Assembly: GCF_001659605.2 (NCBI RefSeq)
Contig: NC_035164.2
Span: forward strand, 8,171,038-8,235,037
Direction: 5' to 3'
From: Manihot esculenta
Taxonomy: Eukaryota; Streptophyta; Magnoliopsida; Malpighiales; Euphorbiaceae
Length of the DNA stretch: 64,000 nucleotides
The stretch's first letter is position 1; the number at the start of each line of letters is the position of its first letter. The position numbers and the translations under genes were made by a program. Positions 1 through 10,139 of this stretch are shown piece after piece. Below the pieces are notes generated by a model. That model ran no database searches. It was not told where the DNA came from and saw nothing but the letters and a program-made list of their open reading frames with translations.

Positions 1-778
1 TGGAGCCTCCACAGGTTACATAAATGAATTTTCTTTCTGAGGGAGATAATCCTCCATAGAAGAATTGTATAAGGGCCTTGTCTGACATGTCATGTTGAGG
101 GCATTCTGTGCAAAGTCTTTCAAATCTTTCCCAATAATCATAAAGGTCCTCAGATGGTTTTTGCTTTATGCTTGTGATTTCCCTTATTATGCCAATTGAT
201 TTATGGGTTGGGAAGTATTTATTCAAAAAGGCTTTGACCATATCATCCCAAGAAGTAATAGATCCAGGTGGCAAGTAAAATAACCAATCTTTAGCAAAGT
301 CTTCTAATGAAAAGGGGAAGGCTCTTAACTTAATTTGGTCTTCAGAGATACCTTGAGGTTTCATAGATGAACAGATCATATTGAATGCTTTTAAGTGCTT
401 GTGTGAATTTTCATTTTCTCTACCTCTAAACTTAGGGAGAATGTGTATCAAACCTGTCTTCAGTTCAAAGGGAACTGTCAGAGGTGGGTAGGTGATGCAA
501 AGTGGTGCATAGTCACCTACAGGGGTTGCCAATTCTCCCATAGTTCTTTCTCTTTGTTCTTGAGGCCTATTTGCTGGATTTTCTTGGACTATTTGGTTCT
601 GGATAGCAAGTCCATTTGGGGCAGCATCTTGTGGAATAGGTTCAGCCATTGGTGCAGCTTGTTGGTAAAATTCGGTTGCTTCAGATGAAGCTTCTGCGGC
701 TTGCTTTCTAAGTCTTCTGAGAGTGCGTTCAATTTATGGATCAAAGGGCAGTGTGTCCCTGTGTTCAGATCTGGTCAT
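1..778 (-). pseudogene. Ty3/Gypsy gag (Athila/Tat type), 5' part, one premature stop
   Basis: Reading the minus strand from the ATG at 776-778 gives an almost open gag polyprotein that runs off the left edge of the window. Visible stretches include GELATPVGDYAPL, LPKFRGREN, WLFYLPPGSITSWDDM, KAFLNKYFPTH and DYWERFERLC. These are the conserved blocks of the plant retrotransposon gag domain (capsid, PF03732-like). The only break seen is a TAA at 734-736, about 14 codons in, at a position where relatives carry an acidic residue. The element is therefore fairly young but probably disabled. The gene lies just downstream of a tRNA-Asp-type primer binding site and a long LTR, the normal Athila/Tat order. 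Pol is outside the window. The Athila versus Tat assignment rests on PBS type, LTR length and gag motifs and is inference. Confidence 0.9.
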
Positions 779-809
779 GAAAAAAAACAAACAAACAAGT
801 GAAATCAAT

Positions 810-827
810 TCCCCGGCAACGGCGCCA
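810..827 (-). other. Primer binding site, tRNA-Asp type
   Basis: On the minus strand this reads TGGCGCCGTTGCCGGGGA, the complement of the 3' end of plant tRNA-Asp, used by Athila/Tat elements. It lies five bases inside the LTR end at 833 and about 30 bases ahead of the gag start, which fixes the orientation and LTR boundary of the element. Confidence 0.9.
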
Positions 828-832
828 ATTTT

Positions 833-2700
833 TGACTCGCGGTTGTCGAAGCCGGTAAAAAATAACCTTCCTGGTTATCAACAATTTTACAACTGCAGAT
901 AGTGGTGAAAGGATCGAATCCACAGAGAATTGATTACCTATTTATTTTTCTCAACAAGACCAATAAAATGAACTGAAACAATAATAAATTAAAGATGAGA
1001 TAAAAGATTGAAAGTGGGATCAAATGAGATAAACTGGAAGCAGAATAAAAATAAATTGCAATAAAAGTAAAATGGGGGGTTTGAGATTGATTGTAGTAAC
1101 TAATAATGAGAGTAATAATAGAAAGCAAATAATTAAAATAAAAAAGGAAATCAATATGAGAAAAGCCTAGTTGAAGATATGGATCCACTTTGGTTGTTTG
1201 GGTTCATCATTGAAACTTAGATTATCCTGATTGGTTCAATAGATTAGTTATGGGGGTGGAAGACGCTTCTCACCACCATATCTCTCCTTATGATTAAATT
1301 AATTAGGGAACGTCCTCTAATTAATTACTAATTAACAAATTGCCAAGGAACGTCCTTGGGCCATAGGCATCAAAACAATTGTCAATTGCATAAAGAAATA
1401 GAGAGATCCAATCCTAGCTACCCAAACGTATGGAGATAACGCTAGATCATGCAATTCCTTGGTTTTTACGCCAAGTGTTCTAAGGTCAGAATATTTCCAG
1501 CAATTACGGACTAAAAATAATCCCAACTAACAATCAATTAACTTTGCAATTAAAACCAAGTGGCCAATTTGATCAAAACAACAAAGTAATCATATAATTA
1601 AAGCATCAATTGCATAAATATTGAACAAAACCAAAGACAATAATTTATGTTCAGATCTCACAACCCATTAAACAACCTTAGTTTCAATCAATTCTCAACT
1701 AGAATTAAAGAAATCAGCCACTCATTGGCTGATTAAAAACAAAAGAATAAAAGGAAAAGAAAGGAACCGAAGAATTGAAGCCGAATTCTTCACTGCGGAA
1801 TTTGCCGAAATTGAAGATTGGAATTGAATTGCGCGTCATTGAAATTTCTGTCTGTGAAAAGCTCTTTAAATAGAGCTGGAGAAACGCCCTATTCAGGAAA
1901 ATTGCTCGCGGTCATGTGCGAGCGTGGATCAGGTGCGGTGATGTGCTGGAACGGGCGAGTGGACGTGCGGAGTCTGGAGCGCGCGATCTGTGGTCCGCGT
2001 GAGGAGAATTTCGGAGGTCCATGTGCGCGCAAACAGTCCATGTGCAGTGAGCGGTCCACGGGCTGTCCGTGTTTGTGAGAATGGGCTGCCATGTGTGCAA
2101 GGTGGACGGTGCGTGAGTGGCGGGCCCATCTACGTTGAAGTGATAATGGGTTGTCAGCCTTGGCCACCATGTGCGTGAGAATGAAGTGCGTGAATGGGCC
2201 ATCAGTGGAGTGAATTGCTGAACACATGTGTTGGTGAATGGGCTGTCCACGTGCGAATGTGAGCGTTGAAGCGGCGGGGCCCATGTGCGTGAAGGTGCGC
2301 GAGCTTGGTCCTTGTGCTGGAACGGTCCATCGCGTGCGTGGTTGTTTGCAAGAGTGGTGGCCATGTGCTGGGCTTGGAGCGGGAATGTGCCGTGCGGCCT
2401 ATGTGCAATTGGAGATGGCGCGGGCTCGTGCGGATGCTTACAATGCGCGGCCCAGGAGCTGGACTGTGCGGGGCGCGGGCCTGTGCGTGTGAAGGAACGT
2501 GGGCCCATTTGAATTGGTCCATTTTCAAGGTGAGCTTGCATGGGCTGTCCAAGCTTGAATATTTAAGCCTCAAAATATTTTCCTTTTGCTTCAAATAAAG
2601 CAGTTTTAGGGGGTTTTCTCCAAATTGTTCTTTTACACCATTTTCTGCAAAATAATATTAAAATCAATAAATTAAGCAGAAATCATATAAATATTCATCA
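833..2700 (-). repeat. 5' LTR of the Athila/Tat-type element (1868 bp)
   Basis: The plus strand begins TGACTCGCGG at 833 and ends ATTCATCA at 2700, giving TG...CA termini. The left end abuts the PBS. At the right end the sequence changes directly into Copia RNase H coding sequence. The length suits Athila/Tat LTRs. A G+C-rich repeat block occupies 1900-2520. The insertion appears to lie inside, or at the edge of, an older Copia element. The partner LTR and the second target-site copy are outside the window. Confidence 0.85.
1900..2520. repeat. G+C-rich degenerate repeat block inside the LTR
   Basis: In strongly A+T-rich surroundings this block is G+C-rich. It is built from short degenerate units around GGGCCCATGTGCGTG and GGCTGTCCACGTGCG. 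Several long overlapping open frames on both strands come from this composition (few A+T-rich stop codons) and are not genes. Many units contain ACGTG or CATGTG cores. It is the variable U3-like part of the LTR. Confidence 0.7.
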
Positions 2701-2702
2701 AT

Positions 2703-3293
2703 AATATTAGTATAAAATGGACTAATTTGTACTCTATTAGATATTTAAAAGCTACTGTGCATTATGGTCTCTTTATTTCAAAGTCTAGCAACACAATATT
2801 AAGTGTGTATACAGATGCTGATTGGGCTTGTGACTTGGATGATAGAAAATCAACGTCGGATTTTGCTATTTTTATGGGTCGCAATTTGATTTCTTGGAAT
2901 TCCAAGAAACAACAAACAATAGCGAAATCCTCAACTGAAGCTGAGTATAAAGCTCTTGGTTTGGCAACTACAGACCTTGTTTGGATTCAGTCTTTGTTGC
3001 GTGATATTGGCTATGCTTTGACACACAATCCGATCATTTGGTGTGACAACATTGGTGCCACATATTTGTCTACAAATCCGGTCTTTCATGCGCGTTCAAA
3101 ACATCTAGAGGTCGATTTCCATTTTGTTCGTGACATGGTTCAAAAGAAGGAGATCCAGGTTCATTTTATATGCTCGAAGGATCAGCTTGCTGATATTTTG
3201 ACGAAACCATTAGCAAAGGCCCTGCATTATCAGCTTATGCATCATTTGTCAATTCGACCAGCACCAACAGCTGCTCGAATTGCAGGGGCGTGA
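2703..3293 (+). pseudogene. Ty1/Copia pol 3' end: RNase H domain
   Basis: One open frame encodes the C-terminal RNase H part of Copia pol. Visible blocks are IRYLKAT, YTDADWACDLDDRKSTS, KKQQTIAKSSTEAEYKAL, WCDNIGATYLS and DQLADILTKPL. The catalytic Asp of YTDADW and the Glu of STEAEY are present. The frame ends at the TGA at 3291-3293, whose TG is also the first base pair of the 3' LTR. The 5' part is lost at the junction with the Athila LTR at 2700, and the first ~20 residues (to TNLYS) do not match the family, so the break may be slightly inside. No ATG starts this frame. It is a truncated relic, not a gene. Confidence 0.9.
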
Positions 3294-3510
3294 TAAGGAT
3301 AAGTTATATCTTCAATGATAAGGATAAGTTATATCTTCAATGATAATGATACGTTATATTTTCAATTTATTTTGTTATACAGCTTGTAATCTATCTGTAG
3401 GCTAATCTCTTATAACAAACTACACGAAACTCTTGTGTATATATACATACAGCAACAGTAATACAAGCAGTGTTAAAATTCCAAAACTGTGTGACTCTTT
3501 ATTGGACAAG
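3279..3510 (+). repeat. Copia polypurine tract and 3' LTR (right end uncertain)
   Basis: A G-rich tract (TTGCAGGGGCG, 3280-3290) precedes a TGATAAGGATAAG LTR start at 3291. The LTR opens with three imperfect copies of a ~25-bp unit around GATAAGGATAAGTTATATC, and has TATATATACA near 3438 as a likely promoter TATA. The terminal CA cannot be placed with certainty. The hairpin array that begins near 3540 may have invaded it. Confidence 0.65.
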
Positions 3511-3544
3511 TGAAAGGGTGCGGAGGGAATCTCTGCACATTCGC

Positions 3545-3709
3545 GGACATGTTCGGCACTCTGTGTGCCGAACATGTCCCTGCAAATATACGCGGACATG
3601 TTCGACACTCTGTGTGCCGAACATGTCTCTGCACAGAGTGCCGAACATGTCTCTGCACCCTTTGACAGTCATGGACATGTTCGGCATTCTGTGTGCCGAA
3701 CATGTCCCT
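3545..3709. repeat. Array of short perfect hairpins (GACATGTTCGGCAC family)
   Basis: At 3545-3579 GGACATGTTCGGCAC is followed after TCTGT by its exact complement GTGCCGAACATGTCC, a 15-bp stem with a 5-base loop. Near copies follow at about 3594-3628 and 3675-3709, with a half copy near 3630-3650. All share the TGTTCGGCA(C/T)-TCTGT-GTGCCGAACA core with a few substitutions. The array leads directly into the large inverted repeat. Confidence 0.85.
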
Positions 3710-4273
3710 GAATATATAAAAATATTAATTTATTAATTTTTTTATTAATTTAAGAATTAATTAATAAATTTTTTAAAATTATAAAAATTAAATTAAAAAT
3801 ATTTTAAAAATATTTTTTAATCTGAAATGCCTCTCATTTTTATTTTTTAACGTTTAGTATTTAAATAATTAAATTTTAGAATAAAAAGTATTATGCTTAA
3901 ATTTTCAATACATATAATAATAAAAATTATAAATTGACATATAAAAATAAAATTATATATTATATATTTTTAAATTGACATATAAAAATAAAATTAAAAA
4001 TTATAATTTTGCATGTATTTATAATTTTTATTATTATATATATTAAAAATTTAAGCATAATATTTTTTATTTTAAAATTTAATTATTTAAATGCTAAATG
4101 TTAATAAATAAAAATAGAGGCATTTCAGATTAAAAATATTTTTAAAATATTTTTAATTTAAATTTTATAATTTTAAAAATTTTATTAATTAATTTTTAAA
4201 TCTGTAAAAAATTAATAAATTAATATTTTTATATAAGATATTGAGCAATTGCAGGGACATGTTCGGCACACAG
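3688..4273. mobile_element. Large inverted repeat / foldback element
   Basis: The left arm (about 3690-3945) reads CTGTGTGCCGAACATGTCCC followed by ~240 bp of A+T-rich DNA. The reverse complement of 4015-4273 gives nearly the same order of blocks: CATGTCCCTG, AAAAATATTAATTTATTAAT, AATCTGAAATGCCTCT, TATTATGCTTAAATTTT, ATAATAATAAAAATTATAAA. I judge the arms ~90% alike by eye. The centre (about 3946-4014) contains two direct copies of TTGACATATAAAAATAAAAT. Both ends carry the GCCGAACATGTCC hairpin unit, which suggests a foldback or MITE-like element with nested terminal hairpins. I could not identify a target duplication or a superfamily. Confidence 0.85.
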
Positions 4274-4289
4274 AGTGCCGAACATGTTG

Positions 4290-4455
4290 AATGTCTAGAC
4301 AACTTGAACGGCTCCCGTGGCATGTTTAGTGTCAAACAACATGCCCCGTGGCACTTCGACACCCTTAGTGTTGAATTTCCTTTTTGTTCGATACTCATGG
4401 TGTCGAACAAGCGTGTTCGACAGTATGACTGCCGAACACGCTCCTTTGACACACA
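4290..4455. repeat. Degenerate hairpins right of the foldback
   Basis: A second cluster of short inverted repeats, diverged from the left array. TTCGATACTCATGGTGTCGAA folds back on itself, GTGTTCGACAG...CTGCCGAACAC is a stem with a 5-base loop, and TTCGACACCCTTAGTGTTGAA is another. Each keeps a TTCG(A/G)(C/T)A core related to the left array, as though the same unit had been copied and mutated. Confidence 0.6.
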
Positions 4456-4559
4456 TAATCCAAAAATATTTTCAGATTCTGCGTGATTTAATAAATATTT
4501 TCTTTATTATACATGAATTGAAAAAAAATTGAATTGAAAAAAAAAGTTATGTTTGATGC

Positions 4560-5480
4560 CTCTTCCCGAGTCTTATACTGCCCGAGGGTAGCCTACAACC
4601 TTTGGATGTATTGGAGTATCTATTTATTATTTAAATTATTGATGTCTGCTTCATTGACTATGGGGGGCATGTTTTCTTATTGACAAGGGTAAAGGAAATG
4701 ATGACACCCTCATTAGTGGCAATATTAGCAGCAGCTCGCGAACTACGGGCTATTTAGAGAGTGGGAGGAGAGAGAAGTTTCTCTTTAAAGAAATGAGTAG
4801 GAGACCAAATGTAATCTAAATGAATAGTGGAGATTCAAAGGATTTTCCGGTAATGGAACCAAATGATATTGTTAAGATTAGATTGATGATGTGGTCAGAA
4901 TAAAGCTACGCTGTGATTGGTTAGGACCTGCAAGGGAAAGAATGTGAGGTGATGGTGGATGCCCACGGCAGCCACTCGGACGCTCAAATCAGTATATTGA
5001 AGAGTAGAGAGAATGCAATGAATTATTTAGAGTTTTTGTATAAGAGAATAACATACATTTACCTCTGTGATTCTTTTCCTTTTATACTGTAAAAAATGGA
5101 AATAAATATGGTATTTTTTGATAATTTGATGGTAATGTGGCCAACTGTCTAATAAGGGACATTGCCAGCTAATAGGTTAGTAATCTCGCGATTACAAGCG
5201 TAATAGGGATACATTGGGTTATGCCAGATAACGGTAACTTTGCGCTGAGACTTGCCTTGCCGAGAGAAAGGCGAGGCTTGATGAGGATCCGGGTGTTTAA
5301 GGTGTTCAAGTCTTTCTTTCCTCGTGCCAGATTGTATTTCCTACTTGTCAGGTCTTTACCACATGACTTTATCTTGTCGTGACAGCTTATAACTTATTTT
5401 GGATGATTGTTATGTAGCATCACATAGTTTGATGACAGGCAACAGTAGTTGCTCGAGGAGAAAAACCTCAGAAGGCACAA
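4560..5480 (-). mobile_element. Degraded Ty3/Gypsy fragment: gag start, leader, LTR
   Basis: This segment aligns by eye with the element at 7.2-13.9 kb. About 4580-4790 matches the gag N-terminus there (the AACCTTTGGATGTATTGGAG and TTTCATTGACTAT blocks; SRAAA on the minus strand). A leader with GGATTTTCCGGTAATGGAAC follows at 4839-4858. The LTR follows from about 4920 to 5440 (GGCAGCCACT, GAATTATTTAGA, GATAACGGTAACTTT blocks). It is a second, more diverged member of that family, truncated inside gag. Confidence 0.7.
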
Positions 5481-6168
5481 GTGAATCCTCAAACAACGCA
5501 TCTCTTTTACCCTTGTTGGTGCCGTTCTCGATCTATGGTGGGTGACTTGATCCTAATGCTGGATATGTTGTTTTCACACTTGATTGTGGTTGGTACTAGT
5601 TCAATCCGGTGGAAACTAGTTTTGGATCTATGGTCTTCCTAGTATCCTTGTCAATGTTACTTGGTTTTATCTTTTTTTCTTGTGCTTTAGTAAGTATTTT
5701 TTGCTTTTTAGCTTCTGTTGAAAGAGTGTCAGTAAACCAAAATGCTTATTTTTTTATGGCGACTAACAATCCAAAAGACGAGAGAGGGTTTTGCTTAGTG
5801 TATATTTAGCCACGGAGTCAGATTCAGATCAAGTTTAGAGCTTTAGGGTTTTGGGCTTGGATATGGATCTTACCTGTTTAGCCCTTAGAGACTTATAAAT
5901 ATGTATTATTCTAAGATGTAAGCCTTAGGCTATCTAATACTTGAAATGCAATGCCTTATTACCTTTGTAAAAAAAATAAAAACATTTACTACCCTAAATT
6001 TTATTAAGAATATCTAATAACATCTTAAATTTTAAAAATATTTCATAATATATTTGAATTATCTAAAAATATAATAATTAAGGTAATTTGGCAATCTTAG
6101 TTTAGTGTTTACTACAAATGCATTGCCATACACAAGCACTAAATTGCTTCAAAATTCACTATTAATAA
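5481..6168. other. Intergenic, no recognised feature
   Basis: Moderately A+T-rich DNA. A 66-codon frame at 5609-5809 has a hydrophobic N-terminal half but no recognisable family, no supporting splice structure and no conserved motif, so I do not call it a gene. Confidence 0.5.
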
Positions 6169-6177
6169 TTAATAATA

Positions 6178-6816
6178 GGGAAAATTACTTTATAGTCCCT
6201 GAGGTTTAACGTAATTAACACTTCTGTCCCTCTATTTTGGCGACCCAACACTTAAGTCCCTCACTTTCTTTTCTGTCCAACTTCGTAGTCCTTCCGTCCA
6301 AAATAGCCGTTTGGGACACGTAAATTGACAAAATTAACCTTCTTCTTCTTCTTCTTCTTCTTTCTTTTTCTGCAACTTCTTCTTCTTCTTCTTCTTCTTT
6401 CTTCTTCTTTCTTCTTCTTCTTTCTTCTTCTTTCTTCTTCTTCTTCTTTCTTCTTCTTCTTCTTCTTCTTCTTCCTACTCTTTCTGCAGCAGCTTCTTCT
6501 TCTTCTTTCTTCTTCTTCTTCTTCTTCTTCTTCTTCTTCTTCTTCTTCTTCTTCTTCTTCTTCTTCTTCTTCTGCAACTGGAGAGAGAAAGCATGAAAGA
6601 GAAAAAAAAAAAAGGAATTTCACATTAAGAGAAGGGTATTTCTGGAAAAAATTATCACCTCTCACTTTTGACTCTTTGACCAAACGGTTTAAATGGACGG
6701 AAGGACTATGAATTTGGACGGAATAGAAAGTGAGGGACTTAAGTGTTGAGTCGCCAAAATAGAGGGACAGAAGTGTTAATTACGTTAAACCTCAGGGACT
6801 AAAAAGTAAATTTCCC
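6178..6816. mobile_element. Mutator-like (MULE) MITE, family A, with (CTT)n core
   Basis: The element begins GGGAAAATTAC and ends in its complement, with terminal inverted repeats of ~130 bp (GTCCCTGAGGTTTAACGTAA on the left, mirrored near 6780-6800). It is flanked by a perfect 9-bp target duplication TTAATAATA at 6169-6177 and 6817-6825. Long TIRs plus 9-bp duplications are the Mutator signature. The middle (about 6340-6575) is an imperfect CTT/GAA microsatellite, which explains the poly-Lys/poly-Glu/poly-Phe frames here. No transposase is encoded. A second family member is at 23816-24694. Confidence 0.93.
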
Positions 6817-7239
6817 TTAATAATATAACAATAATAATTACAATATACAATATTTAATTTTTAAATTGAAACTTATCTTATATTTTTTTACACTAAAAAA
6901 GTTTAGATATCATATTTAAATTAGTCTAAAAATATTTTTAAAATTCCATGATTGGGATTAAAATTCATTTTAATTTTGGTTTAAATAATTCAAATCCATT
7001 ATGAGATGTCTTTAAATTTAGTATCCTGATACGTTTTTGATATACAATAATTTTAAAGTAGTTAGGGACAAAGAAGGTTTATTGTGGGAACCAAACTACC
7101 CAGAATACATTAGTAAAATAATTCATATACTCCCTTTATCTCATAAATTTTGTCCACTTCTTTTTTGTTATCATAAAATTATTATACACTTTTGTTTTTT
7201 AAACTATAATAACATATGAATTGACTATTATAACTGATG

Positions 7240-7746
7240 TGACTGAAATGAAACTGTGTCGCAACTGGTCATTCTACAAGAAAGAGAATGTAAGGTGGTT
7301 GACGCCTATGGCAGCCACTTCGACGTTCAAGTCAATCAACTGAAAAAAAAAACTGATGTAAGGAATTATTTAGAATTCAAGAGTAACTGTGTAAAAATGT
7401 GTACCTTGGTCTATGCGATCATTAACTTTTATATTGTAAGAAGATAGAGTTAATTATTGCATCTCCTAAAAATCCGCTTAGTATCGGCTAATTGATAGGG
7501 GATCCTGTGATTATAGGTATAATTGCGATATGCTAGATTGTACCTGCTAACGGTAATTTTATGTGAAGACTCAGCCTATTCAGGAGATAGCGAGTCTTAT
7601 GAAGAACTGGGTGCTACGGTGTCTAGGTCTTCCTTTCCATGGGTGGAACCGCATATCGCTTATCAGACCCTTGCCATATGACCCTGTCTCATGATGAAAG
7701 CTCATGGCTTGCTTTGGGCGATTGTTGTGTTATATTAAAGGTCTCA
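7240..7746 (-). repeat. 3' LTR of the non-autonomous Ty3 element
   Basis: Aligned by eye with 13500-13866 and more loosely with 4920-5440. The left end is placed by similarity to the 4.9-kb copy (AAAGAGAATGTAAGGTGGTT, GGCAGCCACTTCGACGTTCA). The right end is where similarity to the other LTR stops, after GTTATATTAA. The TG/CA termini are not clear. Confidence 0.65.
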
Positions 7747-8052
7747 CCCGCTAGTCTTCGATTCTTCATATTCGAAGGTGATAGTTGTCTTCTCGATCTT
7801 GGGCACATGACATATCTAGATTGGTTTTCCACACTCGCGTCGCTTTACCTGCCCCTGATTATAAATGATGATTGTCTTGTTCTTCAAGCAGCATTCAAAA
7901 CCTGCCACCGAAACTGGCATATAAAAACTCTACTTTTTCTTCAGATACCACTTTTGCTCACAACTGACTTTTGCGCTTTAGAAAAGATTCAACCACACAC
8001 TTTTTCATTCACACACTTAAGATAATTCCTATTTGCTTTCAGTTTCATAGCA
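7747..8052 (+). promoter_or_regulatory. Putative promoter and 5' UTR of the antisense ORF
   Basis: TATAAAAAC at 7920-7928 is a good plant TATA box, followed ~125 bp later by the ORF start codon. The leader between is C/T-rich (CTTTTTCTTCAG, ACACACACTTT-like stretches), as in plant 5' UTRs. This would let the ORF be transcribed from inside the element, opposite to the LTR promoter. Inferred from sequence only. Confidence 0.5.
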
Positions 8053-9990
8053 ATGAATAGGAACAATTCTTCTTTTGCTTCTGGTGGAAGTTCTGCCTTA
8101 AGCTCCTCCTCCAACGGTCCCATTCATGCTCTAGCTCCCATCGTTCTGCTAAGGGAGGTCTATGAAAGTGAAGGCAGCCTGATCAGCGACATCCCTTCCA
8201 TACTAATGGAGAAAGAGATAGAATATCTTGACGATAAATACCACATCTCTCGAGAAATCTTTCGCGTCTTTGTTCCATCCCTGAGCATTCACGTAGATGA
8301 CCAGATTCCTGTAGAGGATAGCATCATGGTGTACGAAGAGTAGTTGAAGGCGAGTCTTCAGTTCTCCATAGACCTATTTTTTACTAAGGTCCTTCGATTT
8401 CACAAGTTTCAGTTGCCCAGTTGTATCCCAATAGCTGAAGGATCTTGGTGGCCTTTCGGTTCATTTGTTTGAACAATACTATAGAGCCACCACTACGCTT
8501 TTCTCCCAACTGTACCAGTTGGGTACATGAAAGAATGATGAATTTTGGTTCTTCAGCGAGACAAAATGTCACACGCTCTTCGACCAGATCCTCTCATATT
8601 TGAAATGCTGAAAGAATAAAATTTTTATTCTCCATCACCGGGTGTCCAGGGGTTTCGGTCCCCTTCGAATGAGCTGGAACATATATGTGGAGCTGAGAAA
8701 GGATGGGGTCCAGCCACGGAGGAGTGAGGAAGAGGTTTTGGACTTCCTCCAGATGATGGACACATTTCAAAAAATAGACATCACTAAGGCGGTGAGGAAC
8801 AACATTTTATCTTGGCAGAGTCTTCTCCAGGGGAGCCAGGCTTGAGGTCCTCAGCCGCCTAGCCTTCCCAGTTTTGGAGAAAGCATCTCTCTGGCTAGCG
8901 AGCATGGTATATTTCTTTTTGACTTTTTTTTATAATTCAAACTGCCTTACTCACTTTTTACTCTATGCAAATAAGGCAGGGTCATGAAACAAGTTAGTCG
9001 TGGCGGCACGTATTGCCCGAAAGGGTAAAGCTGTTGTCGGTACAATCGAACCACCATCCAAGCTAGCTCGCAGGGTCGAGGAGGGCATCATGCTTCCTCC
9101 TCCCCCTCCTCCCCCTGCTGCCGAAGCACTAGCCCCTATTCAACTTGAGTCTTCCACGAGGGGTAGACCTGAAGTAGTTACTGCCCATGTTGGAACTTCA
9201 CAAGGAGAGGCTGAAGTGGAAGTCATGTGGCCTCAGGGCATCCATCACCTAGCACTGGCCCTAAATTGAACAACCTTTCTTCTCGAGGAGCCCTAGTTGT
9301 CTATCCTCATAGTAAGAATGCTTTGTGGCCTGGAGATCGTCATCCCCTGAATGCTGTCGAGACAGACAATCTTTACAACAACATCATCCACTCCACAATG
9401 GAAAGCGCCCTGTGCGCATATATGGACAAGGAGTGTGAAAAGGCTCTAAAGCGAGAGTTTGAGGCAAAAGAAGCAGACAAAATCTCCTACAGGAGGAGTG
9501 CTCGAGGCTAAAAGCTCGGGTTAAGGAAGTGGAGGGTACAATGAAGGAGACGCTGAAGTCCGTTGACAAACTCCAAATAAACCTGGATGAGGCTAATACT
9601 TCAAAGCTGGCATTTGAGAACTGAGCTAAAACTGCCGAGGACTAACTGGCTACTCTCAAATGCCAATTCTAGGAGTTGCAGACTCAAGCAGAAAAGGCCT
9701 GGGTTGCCACATCTAGAGTGGTTGAATTGAAAGCCGAGCTTGAGGAAACGGTAGCTCGGGGCAGAGAGATGTTCGTGCAAGGGAAGGAGAACTTTCCAAG
9801 CATTTTCCTATAAAGGACTTCTTCTGGATTGACGACATATTTCCAGACGATGAGGATGAGGACAAGGATGGGCAGATGAGGAGAAGACAATCGAAGAAAA
9901 TCCTCATGTTCCGGCTTCTACTGTAATAGCAACAGTTAAGCTTGTATCAAAAGCTCGAGAGGAGGCAACTGATGATGTCCCTTCTGCCTG
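8053..9990 (+). pseudogene. Antisense extra ORF, PF04195-like 'gypsy-type transposon' protein
   Basis: The frame opens with an ATG and a Ser-rich leader (MNRNNSSFASGGSS). A region then reads VPSLSIHVDD, VEDSIMVYEE, a stop at 8341, LKASLQFSIDLFFTKVL, LPSCIPIAEGSWWPF. With frameshifts it continues through ETKCHTLFDQ, FILHHRVSRGFGPLRMSW. This order matches the plant domain called putative gypsy-type transposon (PF04195/Transposase_28). A likely intron spans ~8908-8975 (GTATATTT...AAATAAG). Beyond it is a Pro-rich run (PPPPPPP, ~9094-9120) and a charged coiled-coil region (about 9400-9780). Stops and frame shifts (for example 8341, 9507, 9623) show it is dead. The role of this domain is unknown. 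Confidence 0.7.
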
Positions 9991-10139
9991 TAATTTTCAT
10001 TTTTATCTTTAATGAGAAATCTTTCCTTATATATTATTTGACATTATTATTTCTAAGTGTTTATATGCTCGATACTCGACCATCACTCTCGTCCCATCAT
10101 AGCCAAATAAGACTTTAAATGATCTTTTTAAAAGGTGTT

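Noticed and set aside
1818..2598. Eight overlapping frames up to 209 codons on both strands
   Set aside because: Composition effect of the G+C-rich LTR repeat; no codon periodicity or homology.
6215..6711. Poly-Lys/Glu/Phe open frames of 120-140 codons
   Set aside because: Translation of the CTT/GAA microsatellite inside the MULE MITE; no protein family.
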